64,000 bases of DNA from Paraburkholderia azotifigens (GCF_007995085.1 NZ_VOQS01000005.1:2232001-2296000); one strand, 5' to 3'; numbered from the stretch's first letter, positions 1-9,443 are shown. Notes: generated by a model not told the origin, from the letters alone. Translations and numbers: made by a program.

Positions 1-2
1 TT

Positions 3-662
3 CGCGAAATCCTGCCGGGCATCAGCACGACCAGCCGAACGCTTCAGGCACGGCTCGAAATCGACAACGCTGCGCTGAAGCTGACGCCAGGCATGTTGAT
101 GCGCGTGCGCGTTGGCGGCGAGAAGTCGGTTTCGCGGCTGCTGGTGCCCTCGGAGGCGGTCATCACGACAGGCAAGCGCTCGGTGGTCATCGTGAAGAAC
201 GCGGATGGCCGCCTGCAACCCGTGGCGGTTACGGTCGGCAACGAAGTGGGCAATGAAACCGAGGCGCTCAGCGGCCTGAACGATGGCGAGACGGTCGTCG
301 CGTCCGGCCAGTTCCTCATCGATTCAGAAGCCAGTCTGAAATCGGTCCTGCCACGGCTCGAAGGCAGTACGGGCGCAGGGGCAGCTACTGAGGCAGCAGC
401 GTCCGCGCCCGCTGCCGCTGCCGCTGCGACTGCGAGCTACGAGACAACGGGCAAGGTCGAACACGTGACGGGCAAGGACATCACTTTCTCGCATCAGCCC
501 GTGCCGGCTCTGGGCTGGCCCGCGATGACGATGACGTTCAGCAAGCCTGCGTCCGATGCCTTTCCGGATGTAAAGCCTGGCCAGACCGTCCACTTCGTCT
601 TCAAGCAATCCGATGACGGTTACCAGGTGACGAAGGTTGAGCCGGCAGGAGGCCAGAAATGA
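3..662 (+). CDS. cusB: CusB-like efflux RND periplasmic adaptor with C-terminal CusF domain (partial, 5' end outside window)
   Basis: The frame is open from the first bases, so only the last 219 residues are visible. The first part is the membrane-proximal end of an HlyD/CusB-type membrane fusion protein, which links the inner-membrane RND pump to the outer-membrane channel. After an Ala-rich linker (about bases 370-435) comes a CusF-like copper-binding domain with the segment [15 protein letters not shown]. This keeps the His, Trp and two Met ligands known from E. coli CusF. The stop overlaps the start of the pump gene by four bases (ATGA), so the two are translationally coupled. The fusion points to Cu(I)/Ag(I) rather than Zn/Co as substrate. 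The N-terminus and signal peptide are outside the window. Confidence 0.9.
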   Translation, partial: REILPGISTTSRTLQARLEIDNAALKLTPGMLMRVRVGGEKSVSRLLVPSEAVITTGKRSVVIVKNADGRLQPVAVTVGNEVGNETEALSGLNDGETVVASGQFLIDSEASLKSVLPRLEGSTGAGAATEAAASAPAAAAAATASYETTGKVEHVTGKDITFSHQPVPALGWPAMTMTFSKPASDAFPDVKPGQTVHFVFKQSDDGYQVTKVEPAGGQK

Positions 663-3600
663 TTGCGCGCCTCATTCGCTGGTCCATTCACAACCGGTTC
701 CTCGTGCTGCTTGCGACGGTACTTGTCACCGCGTGGGGTGTGTACTCGGTGACGCACACGCCACTTGACGCACTGCCGGACCTGTCCGATACCCAGGTCA
801 TCATCAAGGCGTCGTATCCGGGCAAAGCGCCACAGGTCATCGAGGATCAGGTGACCTATCCGCTCACGACCACGCTCCTGGGCGTCCCCGGGGCGAAGAC
901 CATCCGTGCGTACTCATCGTTCGGCGATGCGTTTGTCTACGTGCTTTTCGATGACAAGACTGACCCGTACTGGGCCCGTTCGCGCGTGCTCGAATACCTG
1001 AACCAGGTACAGAGCCGTCTACCCCAAGGGGCGACGGTTTCACTTGGCCCGGACGCGACAGGTGTCGGCTGGGTCTACGAATACGCGCTCGTCGACAAAA
1101 CGGGGAAGCACGACCTCGGGCAGTTGCGCGCGCTCAACGACTGGTTCCTGAAATTCGAACTCAAGGCCGTTCCTGACGTCTCCGAAGTGGCGAGCATTGG
1201 CGGGATGGTGCGCCAGTACCAGGTGGTGCTGGACCCGGACAAGCTTCGTGCATATGGCATCACACAGACGATGGTCGCCGACGCGCTCGGCAAGGCCAAC
1301 CAGGAGTCCGGCGGCTCGGTCCTCGAACTCGCCGAGTCGGAATATGTGGTTCGCTCGTCAGGCTATCTGCACTCGCTGGATGATTTCCGCAATGTCGTTC
1401 TTCGGACCAATGATGCGGGAACGCCGGTGCTGCTCGGCGATGTTGCGCGCATCCAGATCGGGCCCGAACCGCGTCGGGGCATTGCCGAATTCAACGGTGT
1501 AGGTGAAGTGGCTGGCGGTGTTGTCGTGATGCGTTCCGGCAAGAATGCGCTGACGACCATCGAGGCGGTGAAGGCCAAACTCGCTGACCTGAAGCGTTCG
1601 TTGCCGGCCGGCGTCGAAGTCGTGACGACCTACGACCGCTCACAGCTCATCGAAAACGCGGTGGACAACCTGAAGGACAAGCTCGTCGAGGAGTTCATCG
1701 TCGTCGGGATTGTCTGCGCCGTGTTCCTGTTCCATCTGCGTAGCGCGTTCGTGGCCGTCCTGTCGCTGCCGCTCGGTGTGCTGGCAGCGTTCATCGTGAT
1801 GCGCTATCAAGGCGTCAATGCGAACATCATGTCGCTGGGCGGGATTGCGATAGCCATCGGCGCGATGATTGACGCAGCCATCGTGATGATTGAAAACGCC
1901 CACAAGCATCTGGAGGCGTTCGAGCACCAGCATCCAAACACGCAGATAACGGCCGCTCAACGCTGGGCGCTGATTGCGACATCTGCCGCCGAGGTCGGAC
2001 CCGCGCTGTTCTTCTCGCTGCTCATCATCACGCTGTCATTCATTCCAGTGTTCTCGCTCGAGGGACAGGAAGGCAGACTCTTTTCACCTTTGGCCTTCAC
2101 GAAGACATACACGATTGCCGCAGCTGCCGGTCTGTCGGTGACCCTGGTGCCGGTGCTGATGGGATACCTGATTCGCGGGCGCATCCCGCATGAAACGTCC
2201 AATCCCATCAATCGCGTTCTGGTGCGCCTGTACCGGCCATTGCTCGAAGCCACGCTGCGGCGCCCGTGGTTCACCATCGGACTCGCGGTCGTCGCACTCG
2301 TGCTCACGGCGATTCCGGTGACGCGACTGGGGGGAGAGTTCCTGCCGCCGCTCGACGAGGGTGACCTGCTTTACATGCCGACGGCACTCCCCAGCATTTC
2401 GACCGGGAAAGCGGCCGAACTGTTGCAGCAGACCGACCGGCTCATCAAGACGGTGCCCGAAGTGGCCACGGTGTTCGGCAAGTCGGGCCGCGCCGAGACT
2501 GCGACGGACCCGGCACCGGGCCTCGAGATGTTCGAAACCACGATTCAGTTCAAGCCTCGCAGCCAGTGGCGCCCCGGCATGACGCCGGAGAAGCTCATGG
2601 ACGAACTCGACCGGACCGTGAAGGTACCAGGGCTGTCAAACCTCTGGGTTCCGCCGATTCGTAACCGTCTGGACATGCTGTCGACGGGTATCAAGTCGCC
2701 CGTTGGCGTGAAGATTTCCGGGCCGGACCTCAATCAGATCGACAGGGTGGCCGCGCAGGTCGAGGCCACAGTCAGGAACGTGCCAGGCGTCACGTCAGCC
2801 CTTGCCGAGCGGCTGAATGGCGGCAGGTATATCGACGTCGACATCAACCGACAGGCCGCCGCGCGTTACGGGCTTTCCGTCAGCGGTGTCCAGTCCGTCG
2901 TGTCGTCGGCCGTCGGGGGCGAAAACGTCGGCGAAGTGATTGCGGGACGGGAGCGCTTTCCAATCAACATCCGCTATCCGCGTGAGGTACGCGACTCGCT
3001 CGAGAAACTGCGCCAGTTACCGGTGGTCACCGACCGGGGCGCGCAAATCCAGCTCGGCGATGTGGCCGACATCGGGATTGCCGACGGGCCTCCGTCGATT
3101 CGCAGTGAAAACGCACGGCTTTCAGGCTATGTCTACGTCGATATCCGGAACGTGGACCTGCAGTCGGCGGTGAAAGCGATGCAGCAGGCCGTGGCGGAAA
3201 AGGTCGCGCTTCCGCCCGGGTACTCGGTTACCTGGTCGGGCCAGTTCGAGTACCTCGAGCGCGCGGAAGCAAAGTTGCGAACCGTCGTTCCCGTGACGCT
3301 CGTGGTCATCTTCGTGCTGCTGTTCCTGACGTTCAACTCGGCTGCCGACGCGCTCCTCCTGATGTCGACGGTGCCGTTTGCACTGGTCGGCGGATTCTGG
3401 TTCATCTGGATGCTGGGTCATGCGGTATCGGTCGCGACATCCGTGGGATTCATTGCGCTCGCCGGTGTCGCGGCGGAGTTCGGCGTTGTCATGCTGCTCT
3501 ATCTGAAGAGCGCGCTCAACCGGCGACTCGAACTCGGTGAGCCTCTTGACGAGGCCACGCTGCTTGACGCGATTCGCGAAGGCGCTGTGCTGCGCGTACG

Positions 3601-3865
3601 GCCGAAAGCGATGACGGTTGCCGTCGTACTGGCCGGCCTGATTCCCATCATGGTGGGCCACGGAGCCGGCTCCGAAGTGATGCAGCGCATTGCCGCGCCC
3701 ATGGTCGGCGGAATGGTGACTGCGCCCATCCTCTCGATGTTTGTCATTCCCGCAGCCTGGTTCCTGTTGCAGCGCCGTCGTGTTGCACGAAGCCAGGACA
3801 CGCGGCTTTCCCATGCAGTACTTTCGGGCACGAAAGTGCCATCCACCGAAACTGGAGAAATTTGA
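659..3865 (+). CDS. cusA: Heavy-metal efflux RND transporter CusA (CzcA family inner-membrane pump)
   Basis: This 1068-residue protein has the usual length of an HME-RND pump. An N-terminal transmembrane segment follows the start. The TM4 proton-relay signature [18 protein letters not shown] lies near residue 400, and the HME signature [19 protein letters not shown] near residue 560. A second block of hydrophobic segments follows from about residue 880. It should export metal from the periplasm and cytoplasm through a CusCBA-type complex, driven by protons. It overlaps the adaptor upstream and the CusF-like gene downstream by one base of its TGA, giving a tight cusB-cusA-cusF operon. Copper/silver specificity is inferred from the fused and adjacent CusF domains. 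No outer-membrane CusC is visible and it may lie upstream. Confidence 0.95.
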   Translation: MIARLIRWSIHNRFLVLLATVLVTAWGVYSVTHTPLDALPDLSDTQVIIKASYPGKAPQVIEDQVTYPLTTTLLGVPGAKTIRAYSSFGDAFVYVLFDDKTDPYWARSRVLEYLNQVQSRLPQGATVSLGPDATGVGWVYEYALVDKTGKHDLGQLRALNDWFLKFELKAVPDVSEVASIGGMVRQYQVVLDPDKLRAYGITQTMVADALGKANQESGGSVLELAESEYVVRSSGYLHSLDDFRNVVLRTNDAGTPVLLGDVARIQIGPEPRRGIAEFNGVGEVAGGVVVMRSGKNALTTIEAVKAKLADLKRSLPAGVEVVTTYDRSQLIENAVDNLKDKLVEEFIVVGIVCAVFLFHLRSAFVAVLSLPLGVLAAFIVMRYQGVNANIMSLGGIAIAIGAMIDAAIVMIENAHKHLEAFEHQHPNTQITAAQRWALIATSAAEVGPALFFSLLIITLSFIPVFSLEGQEGRLFSPLAFTKTYTIAAAAGLSVTLVPVLMGYLIRGRIPHETSNPINRVLVRLYRPLLEATLRRPWFTIGLAVVALVLTAIPVTRLGGEFLPPLDEGDLLYMPTALPSISTGKAAELLQQTDRLIKTVPEVATVFGKSGRAETATDPAPGLEMFETTIQFKPRSQWRPGMTPEKLMDELDRTVKVPGLSNLWVPPIRNRLDMLSTGIKSPVGVKISGPDLNQIDRVAAQVEATVRNVPGVTSALAERLNGGRYIDVDINRQAAARYGLSVSGVQSVVSSAVGGENVGEVIAGRERFPINIRYPREVRDSLEKLRQLPVVTDRGAQIQLGDVADIGIADGPPSIRSENARLSGYVYVDIRNVDLQSAVKAMQQAVAEKVALPPGYSVTWSGQFEYLERAEAKLRTVVPVTLVVIFVLLFLTFNSAADALLLMSTVPFALVGGFWFIWMLGHAVSVATSVGFIALAGVAAEFGVVMLLYLKSALNRRLELGEPLDEATLLDAIREGAVLRVRPKAMTVAVVLAGLIPIMVGHGAGSEVMQRIAAPMVGGMVTAPILSMFVIPAAWFLLQRRRVARSQDTRLSHAVLSGTKVPSTETGEI

Positions 3866-4215
3866 TGAAGAAGATGATTGTTGCGTTCTCAGCTATTGCC
3901 GCCGTTGTGACAGCCCCCGCATTTGCAGGTGACGACATGGCCGGCATGAGCATGTCTGGAAAACCTGCGGCGACGAAGACATCAGCCAGCTCTGCCCTGA
4001 CCGATGCTGAGGTCAAGAACGTCGATACGGCCTCGGGTATGGTCACGCTGAAACATGGCGCACTGGAGAACGTCGGCATGCCGCCGATGACCATGGCGTT
4101 CAAGGCGAAGGATGCAGCGATGGCCCGGCGGGTTCACGAAGGCGACAAGGTCAAGGTGCGCGTCGAAAACGTCAACGGCATGCTGACTATCATGAAGATG
4201 GAAAAGCAGTCCTGA
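3865..4215 (+). CDS. cusF: CusF-like periplasmic copper-binding protein
   Basis: This 116-residue secreted protein starts with a signal peptide ([15 protein letters not shown]..., cleavage near AFAG-D) and a Met-rich stretch (DDMAGMSMSG). A CusF-type beta-barrel follows, with the ligand loop ENVGMPPMTMAFKA. The Trp that stacks on Cu(I) in E. coli CusF is replaced here by Met, while the MTM pair and an upstream His (TLKHG) remain. It should hand periplasmic Cu/Ag to the pump. The ATG at 3865 overlaps the pump stop codon and has a GGAG at 3854-3857. A TTG three bases upstream is a less likely start. A terminator-like hairpin follows the gene. Confidence 0.9.
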   Translation: MKKMIVAFSAIAAVVTAPAFAGDDMAGMSMSGKPAATKTSASSALTDAEVKNVDTASGMVTLKHGALENVGMPPMTMAFKAKDAAMARRVHEGDKVKVRVENVNGMLTIMKMEKQS

Positions 4216-4239
4216 TGCTGGGATAAGCGCGAAGATGTG

Positions 4240-4274
4240 GGGCTTGCGGATTGTTCACCTCAAGCCCGCTTTTC
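4240..4274 (+). terminator. Probable intrinsic terminator after cusF
   Basis: A 7-bp inverted repeat, GGGCTTG (4240-4246) and CAAGCCC (4261-4267), with a 14-base loop is followed by GCTTTTC. It lies 24 bases after the cusF stop and is the likely end of the cus transcript. The T run is short. Confidence 0.5.
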
Positions 4275-4878
4275 ATCTCTGAAGTACGCCCTCTTGCTGG
4301 TGGTCCGGGAACAAGCGCAACGCCCCAGTCTCTTTGGAGCACGCCTGAGATTGAGATGATCAACGAGAAAAGTCCGCTTCGTGCGCATTTACGGACACTC
4401 ATGGGCAAACCGTGAAAGATCGCAACGGGTCGACTCTTGTCCGACGCGGCCGATCTGTGGCCGACCACGGCCGCCGGTCTACGTCGGGCCGTGGTCGGCC
4501 AAAAGGCGTCACTCATCCGCATGCGCTATGCGGGATGCACGGCCGTTCTGCGCAACATGACGGACCGCGAATAGGTGGCCCGGACATCTGCGCGCGTGTC
4601 GATTAGTCGTGCGATGTCGACCATGAATGCGATGTCTGTCCGATTGGACGGACCTCGCTTGACAATGAGCCATCGTCAAACTGTCGGTTCACACCGTAAC
4701 CGGCAGTCCAGCTATAGGGAATGTCAGTTTGTTCTACAAGCTGCACTCTACGGAGGTGGAAGCGCTGGGTGCAGGGGTGCCGACGTCCGTCGCCGTGCGC
4801 GCCGGCTTCGCACGCCACGGCCACCGTTCTTATGTTGATTGGAGGAGGGCCACGCCCACGCCTCGTCGTGCGAGAACG
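4275..4878. other. Non-coding stretch between cusF and the CBS-domain gene
   Basis: I see no gene I can support here. Short open frames exist on both strands but resemble no family and have no ribosome-binding sites. The notable element is a perfect 15-bp inverted repeat at 4458-4501. Confidence 0.5.
4458..4501. repeat. Perfect 15-bp inverted repeat with 14-base spacer
   Basis: TGGCCGACCACGGCC at 4458-4472 is matched exactly by its reverse complement at 4487-4501. There is no T tract on either side, so a simple intrinsic terminator is unlikely. It could be a remnant of a mobile element end, a protein-binding site or an mRNA hairpin. Confidence 0.7.
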
Positions 4879-5346
4879 CTAATAGGCGCCGCCGGTATCG
4901 ATGGTCAGATAGAGCATGTCACGCTCGAGAATACTGATGAACTGTTCGTCTTCCTGAATCAGTTCCTCAAGGACATCACTATTCGATAGCACGCCGATAA
5001 CCTGTCCAGAATCGATGACGGGCAGATGCCGGATCCGTTTCGTGTGCATCAATACCAGGCACTGTTCACAGGTATGCTCGGGCGGGACGTAGATCACCTG
5101 GGTCGTCATGATTTCGTCTACCTTCGTCTCGGCAGCGTTGCGGCCGGCCAATTCGACCTTGCGGGCGTAGTCGCGCTGGGACAGGATGCCGACAAGGCTC
5201 CCGTCATGCAACACCAGCACGGTGGTGACATCTTTGTCCGCCATCAAACGCAGGGCTGTCAATACTGCGTCGCCGGGACCGACCGAAATCACATCCCGAG
5301 GGTTCCCGGAAAGAATTTGTCGAGCCGTCTTTCTCTCCTTTTTCAT
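4879..5346 (-). CDS. Two-CBS-domain protein
   Basis: This 155-residue soluble protein consists almost entirely of two CBS motifs, about residues 14-70 (VISVGPGDAVLTALRLMADK...GILSQRDYAR) and 80-138 (VIYVPPEHTCEQCLVLMHTK...GVLSNSDVL). Bateman modules of this kind bind adenine nucleotides and usually regulate a partner. The Cys pair in TCEQC is unusual. No partner domain is fused and none is encoded next door, so its target is unknown. The start has GGAGG-like sequence a few bases upstream on the minus strand. The porin fragment begins immediately upstream, so the native promoter may have been disturbed. Confidence 0.9.
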   Translation of the reverse strand: MKKERKTARQILSGNPRDVISVGPGDAVLTALRLMADKDVTTVLVLHDGSLVGILSQRDYARKVELAGRNAAETKVDEIMTTQVIYVPPEHTCEQCLVLMHTKRIRHLPVIDSGQVIGVLSNSDVLEELIQEDEQFISILERDMLYLTIDTGGAY

Positions 5347-5351
5347 GGTCG

Positions 5352-5550
5352 CCTCCGTTCCAGATCAATGACTCGATAAAGTACGAGAGCTCAGAATATT
5401 ACGGATTCGAGATCTGCGGCGTCGCATATAGCGTGGGCATGTCGTACGTTCGGGGTTCGCTGAACTTTGGGGCGGGCTATCTTCATCTGAATAGTGCTGC
5501 GAGGACACCCGGACAGGTCAATTCCGGCGGCGCGGTGACAGATATGACCG
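5352..5550 (+). pseudogene. Fragment of a Gram-negative trimeric porin
   Basis: Reading from about 5352 in the frame containing 5433, the translation has INDSIKYESSEYYGFE followed by AYSVGMSYVRGSLNFGAGY. This matches the strand pattern of beta-proteobacterial general porins (…SVKYxSPxFxGF… then …YSVGxSYxxGPFxxGAAY…), with internal sequence missing between the two blocks. There is no start, signal peptide or C-terminal Phe, and similarity fades near 5550. I read it as a roughly 60-residue relic from a deletion or insertion event. The family assignment comes from pattern recognition only. Confidence 0.6.
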
Positions 5551-5842
5551 CCTCCTCGCAGAAGCGACCGTCGGTCCGCGTCACCGTTTCCAGGCGAGGC
5601 GCGAGAGGCCTGCGACCAGAAACGGGTCATGGGTACTCCCGCCGCACCTGAAAACCCTATCTCTCCGCCCTGACGACGTGGATGCTGAGGGATGGCGGCG
5701 CATCAATTTAAGGGACGGGTTGCGAAAAAATCGGAGGACGGAACGCCTATCGCGAATACGTTACAGGAACGACTGAGCGAACCGTGTGCAATCCATCCGG
5801 CCTGCTAGACTGGAAGTTCCCCTGCAAGCAATGGAGGGAGAC
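5551..5842. other. Non-coding stretch after the porin fragment
   Basis: No supported gene. The last bases hold the ribosome-binding site of the next small gene (GGAGGGAG at 5833-5840). Confidence 0.5.
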
Positions 5843-6031
5843 ATGACTACTGTCTACGTCGTGAAGACTGGCGAGAAGTTCCTCTGCACCGCAGAGGACG
5901 GCGATATCGGCATGGCACCAGAGATTAAGGAAGCTACGTCCTTTTTCTCGTATGAGGAAGCGAACAAAGTCGCGAACGAAAACGCCGACCCCGGATACGA
6001 AATTGTGACCGTCAACATCACGAGACGCTGA
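5843..6031 (+). CDS. Small uncharacterised protein (62 aa)
   Basis: The protein begins MTTVYVVKTGEKFLC and contains a YEEANKVANENADPGYEIV segment. It has no signal peptide or membrane segment. I do not recognise a family. It is likely real because a strong GGAGGGAG lies three bases before the ATG, its codon use resembles neighbouring genes, and it is not a shadow of another frame. An upstream in-frame start at 5786 exists but lacks a ribosome-binding site. A small hairpin without a T run (6034-6047) follows the stop. It sits between two gene relics, so it may be a passenger of the same rearranged segment. Confidence 0.6.
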   Translation: MTTVYVVKTGEKFLCTAEDGDIGMAPEIKEATSFFSYEEANKVANENADPGYEIVTVNITRR

Positions 6032-6240
6032 TAGGGAGTCCGCTCCCGGGCGCTCAGTGAACGAGGGCTAGCAATTCAATTGGCGCCATGCGAGCTGGTG
6101 CCACGGTCGGCTGCGTCCAGAATCATCTGAGGATGGGCTGTACCGTGCATCGAGATTCGCACGACGCGGTCGTTGCGCGCATTGAACTCCTGAGAGCGTT
6201 CCGTGCGGCTTCCGCACCGGGAACATTGGTTGTCAGAAGG

Positions 6241-6600
6241 ATGAGCTGCGTCAGGCGGTTTCTGTGCGGGGACGTGATGTTAGGGCGCGGTATCGATCAG
6301 ATACTGCCGCATCCGAACCGGCCCCATCTCTTCGAATCCTACATGCGTTCGGCGAGCGGCTACGTGCGCCTCGCGGAAGCGAAAACCGGCCCGTTACCGG
6401 AGTGTGTCCCGTTCAGCTACGTGTGGGGCGATGCGCCGCTCTAACTCGAACGCATGGATCCTGCCACGCGCATCGAACTGGCGGGAGGCGGCAGAGTGAT
6501 CATCTTCGCCTTTGCCACGGAATGCAGCGGCGTGCGCGCGGATTGGGCCGCCCATCAGAGTCGTCCCGGCGTGAACCGGCTCTCTGATCTTTCGGCCGAC
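6241..6600 (+). pseudogene. Broken CapA-family (poly-gamma-glutamate synthesis-like metallophosphatase) gene
   Basis: The translation from ATG 6241 has CGDVMLGRGIDQILPHP and then FSYVWGDA, the hallmark N-terminus of CapA-family enzymes. A TAA at 6442-6444 interrupts it. The same frame resumes as LERMDPATRI and then jumps to ELAGGGRVIIFAFATE and DWAAHQSRPGVNRLSDLS, which belong well downstream in intact homologues. About 100 or more residues are therefore missing between TRI and ELAGGG. Similarity ends near 6600, so the C-terminal half is also gone. Homology is from remembered family motifs. The in-frame stop and truncation are directly visible. Confidence 0.75.
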
Positions 6601-6679
6601 TCCGTGTGCGAATACGAACTTTTCGACCCGATGCCCAACGCCCTCGCCGTCGGCGGGCGCGCTGACGCTGAGCAGGACA

Positions 6680-7003
6680 CTAGATTTCCCGGCAGGCTTC
6701 CGCGCATCTCCGGCACGCATCGCTGCATGCGCCGCAGTGTTCGGGTGCGTGCCGCGCACATTCATCGGCGCACTCGTCACAGATCCGTGCGCAGAGTTCG
6801 CAAAACTCGGGGGCGAAATGGCTTTGTCGCGCCAGGGCCGCAGATGTGAGGCGGCATAGTGAAGCGCAATCGGCGTTGAGGCGAATACATTTGGCCATGT
6901 TCACCGGGCCCGGTTCATCGAGGCAAGCGGATGCGCAGCGATCGCAGGCAGCGGCACAAGCATCGCAGGCTTCAATAGACGGTTGATAGATTTCGGGGTT
7001 CAT
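6680..7003 (-). CDS. Four-helix-bundle copper-binding protein (Csp/DUF326 family)
   Basis: This 107-residue cytosolic protein (no signal peptide) is full of Cys placed along helices, for example EACDACAAACDRCASACLDE, FCELCARICDECADEC and HCGACSDACRRCAEACREI. That is the pattern of copper storage proteins (Csp), which hold many Cu(I) ions inside a four-helix bundle. The ATG at 7003 has GGAG about 10 bases upstream. A longer in-frame start at 7102 adds an unrelated Arg-rich leader and is unlikely. It complements the cus efflux genes: one exports copper, the other stores it in the cytosol. Confidence 0.92.
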   Translation of the reverse strand: MNPEIYQPSIEACDACAAACDRCASACLDEPGPVNMAKCIRLNADCASLCRLTSAALARQSHFAPEFCELCARICDECADECARHAPEHCGACSDACRRCAEACREI

Positions 7004-7152
7004 CGACGAAGCTCCAGACTTGAATAGAGTTGTTCGGCGTCCGCCGCGTGGTCTCTTCCAATGTTTGCGAATGAGTTCAGGGCCGACCAGCGCGGCTCTC
7101 ATAGCAGCGTAGTCGCTAGTGTCGGCGCCGTAAAGCGAAGCTCCTGATCAGT

Positions 7153-7970
7153 GGTTCTGTCGCAGTAAGGCGGTCCGCTATGATGTACGGAACGACATGA
7201 ACGACTGAGCCCTTGATGAAGACGCTAAATCCGGCCGTGGCCCGAGTGCTCAAACGCCTGCATGATCCGCTCGAGGTGATACTGACTTGCGTGCGCTGGT
7301 ACGTGGCCTATCCGCTGAGCCTGCGGCACCTCGAAGAAATGAGGGCTGAGCGTGACGTTTCGGTCGATCATTCGACTGTGCATCGCTGGGCCCTCAAGCT
7401 GTCGCCCGCGCTGGAGAAAGCGTTTCGCCGCCACAAATGCGCCGTCGGTCAGAGCTGGCGCGTCGACCAGACCTACATTAAGGTCAAAGGCCAATGGAAA
7501 TACCTGTATCGCGCCGTCGACAAGGCCGGCAACACCATCGATTTTCTGTTGCGTGCCCATCGGGACAAGGCTGCGGCGCGACAGTATTTCGAAAAATCGA
7601 TTGCTCAGAATGGCGAACCCGAGACGGTGACGATCGACAAAAGTGGCGCCAATCTGGCTGCGCTGGAATCCATCAACGTCGAGCGCGAAACGCCCATTAA
7701 GATCCGCCAGACGAAGTACTTGAACAACATCATCGAGCAGGATCACCGCGCGATCAAGCGGCGCACCCGACCCATGCTCGGGTTCAAGAATTTCAGGTGC
7801 GCCCGCATCCTGCTCGGTGGCATCGAGGTGGCGCACATGATTGCCAAGGGGCAGATGAAAGACAACGGTGCCCGACAAACTCCTGCCGGGCAATTCTATT
7901 CGTTGGCGGTATAAGTAGTCCTCTGCATATCAGAATTTCCTCGCCTTGGAATCGTTATCGCGACAGAACC
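7153..7970 (+). mobile_element. IS6-family insertion sequence (818 bp)
   Basis: The ends are GGTTCTGTCGC at 7153-7163 and its exact reverse complement at 7960-7970. Similarity continues to about 16 bp (14 matches). The size matches IS26-like elements. The 8 bases outside each end (TGATCAGT left, CTCGCGCG right) do not match, so no target duplication remains. This suggests an adjacent deletion, or recombination between two copies. Confidence 0.88.
7216..7914 (+). CDS. tnpA: IS6-family transposase
   Basis: This 232-residue DDE transposase fills almost the whole element. The catalytic acidic residues lie in WRVDQTYIKVKG (first D, near residue 91), TVTIDKSGAN (second D) and NNIIEQDHRAIKRRTRPMLG (the E). 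The IS6-typical YVAYPLSLRHLEEM helix-turn-helix region precedes them. It appears intact. ATG 7216 is preferred over an in-frame TTG at 7213. It catalyses replicative transposition and cointegrate formation. Confidence 0.95.
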   Translation: MKTLNPAVARVLKRLHDPLEVILTCVRWYVAYPLSLRHLEEMRAERDVSVDHSTVHRWALKLSPALEKAFRRHKCAVGQSWRVDQTYIKVKGQWKYLYRAVDKAGNTIDFLLRAHRDKAAARQYFEKSIAQNGEPETVTIDKSGANLAALESINVERETPIKIRQTKYLNNIIEQDHRAIKRRTRPMLGFKNFRCARILLGGIEVAHMIAKGQMKDNGARQTPAGQFYSLAV

Positions 7971-8165
7971 CTCGCGCGCGGACGCCGCGAAAAGGCTCGT
8001 ATGACGCTCGATGCCACTCTCGATGTATTCCAACGGGCGAGGGACGACGCTTGGCGCGAGCTTGCAGGTCGACGGGTACGATCCCTACATAACAAAGGCA
8101 ATGGCCGTGTACGGGAGCTCATTCGTTCTTTAATGGATCGTGGGCATGGTTTGACGTTTATGCCG
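7971..8165. other. Short flank between the IS and the MFS gene
   Basis: A plus-strand frame from ATG 8001 (LDVFQRARDDAWRELAGRR...) runs 66 codons and overlaps the 3' end of the MFS gene. It has no clear ribosome-binding site and I recognise no family. It may be the truncated remains of a gene cut by the IS. Confidence 0.35.
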
Positions 8166-9443
8166 TCACTTTTTGAGATGGCGCGCGCGCATCGGCTTTA
8201 GCACGAACAGCGCGAGCGCCGCGGTGCCGATGTCCAGCATGATCGCTACGCTGAACACGGGCACCCAACTTCCCGCATGCTGATGCAGGAGCGCCGCGAG
8301 TGGCCCGCCGAAGATCGAGCCGATGCCCTGCGAGATGTAAAGCCAGCCGTAATTCTCGGTGGCGTGGCGGGTGCCAAACGTATCGGTGAGCGTGGACGGG
8401 AACAGCGAGAAGATCTCGCCCCAGCCAAAGAACACCACACCCGAAAGCAGCACGAACAGCACAGCGTTGTCGCGCGTCAGGAGCCACAGCGCCATCGCAA
8501 CGCCTTCCAGCGCGAATGCGACGAACATCGTGTTTTCGCGGCCGAAGTGATCGGACACCCAGCCGAACAGCGGACGCGTAAGGCCATTCGTGAAGCGATC
8601 GATGGTCAGCGCGAGCGGCAACGCGGCCATGCCGAACACGATGACCTTCGTGATGCCGAAGTCTGCCGCGAAGGTTGCCATCTGCGAGGTGACCATGAGG
8701 CCCGAGGTGGACATCATCGTCATCATCGCGAACATCAGCCAGAAGAGTGGCGATTTGATCATCTGCGAAGGACGAAGGTTCGGCACACTTGAGGTCGCGT
8801 CAGCCGATACTTTCGCCGGCGCCACATCGCGCGGTACGCGCAGGCCCTGCGACGCGACGAAGCCCACGATCGCGAACGCAATGCCGTAAATCCATAGCGT
8901 GGCGTCGATGCCGTGCGCCGCCAGCGATGCCGAGATCGGAAACGTGGTCACGATCGCACCCATGCCGTAGCCCGCTGCCACCGCGCCGGCCGCGAAGCCG
9001 CGGCGGTCCGGGAACCAGCGCACCATCAGCCCGACCACACCGACATACACGATACCCGTGCCCAAGCCGCCGACGAGACCGTACGTGAGATAGAGCATCG
9101 TTGTGCTCGTGGCCATCGACGCGAGCACCCAGCTCAGACCGGACATCACCGTGCCGAGCGAGATCAGGATACGCGGACCGAAGCGGTCGATCAGCTTGCC
9201 CTGGAACGGCGAAAAGAACGTCTGCAAGATGATGAGCAGCGAGAAGGTCACCTGCAATTCCGGCAGCGGCACGCCGAGCTTTGCCGACAGCGGTTTGGTC
9301 AGCAGCGTCCACACGTATTGCGGGCTGGAGATGGCCATCATGCAGAGCAGGCCGAGGCCGAGCTGAAGCCAGCGATTATGTGTCGCGGCGGCGGGCGCGC
9401 TTGCCGCGGCATTGTCGTGCATCGTCTGGATGCGTGTGTTCAT
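8166..9443 (-). CDS. MFS transporter of the oxalate/formate antiporter (OxlT-like) family
   Basis: This 425-residue inner-membrane protein has about 12 hydrophobic segments and the MFS loop 2-3 motif GKLIDRFGPR. The stretches SSPQYVWTLLTKPL near the N-terminus and GWLYISQGIGSIFGGPLAALL near the C-terminus are typical of the OxlT group. Start ATG 9443 has GGGGAA upstream. It lies 109 bases downstream of the HpxW-like gene on the same strand and is probably cotranscribed. If that enzyme releases oxalate, this carrier would export it or exchange it. Substrate is inferred from family and context. Other monocarboxylates are possible. Confidence 0.88.
   Translation of the reverse strand: MNTRIQTMHDNAAASAPAAATHNRWLQLGLGLLCMMAISSPQYVWTLLTKPLSAKLGVPLPELQVTFSLLIILQTFFSPFQGKLIDRFGPRILISLGTVMSGLSWVLASMATSTTMLYLTYGLVGGLGTGIVYVGVVGLMVRWFPDRRGFAAGAVAAGYGMGAIVTTFPISASLAAHGIDATLWIYGIAFAIVGFVASQGLRVPRDVAPAKVSADATSSVPNLRPSQMIKSPLFWLMFAMMTMMSTSGLMVTSQMATFAADFGITKVIVFGMAALPLALTIDRFTNGLTRPLFGWVSDHFGRENTMFVAFALEGVAMALWLLTRDNAVLFVLLSGVVFFGWGEIFSLFPSTLTDTFGTRHATENYGWLYISQGIGSIFGGPLAALLHQHAGSWVPVFSVAIMLDIGTAALALFVLKPMRARHLKK

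Noticed and set aside
7145..7978. Target-site duplication around the IS6 element
   Set aside because: The 8 bases on either side do not match.
8001..8201. Small plus-strand frame after the IS
   Set aside because: Overlaps the MFS gene end, no ribosome-binding site, no family recognised.
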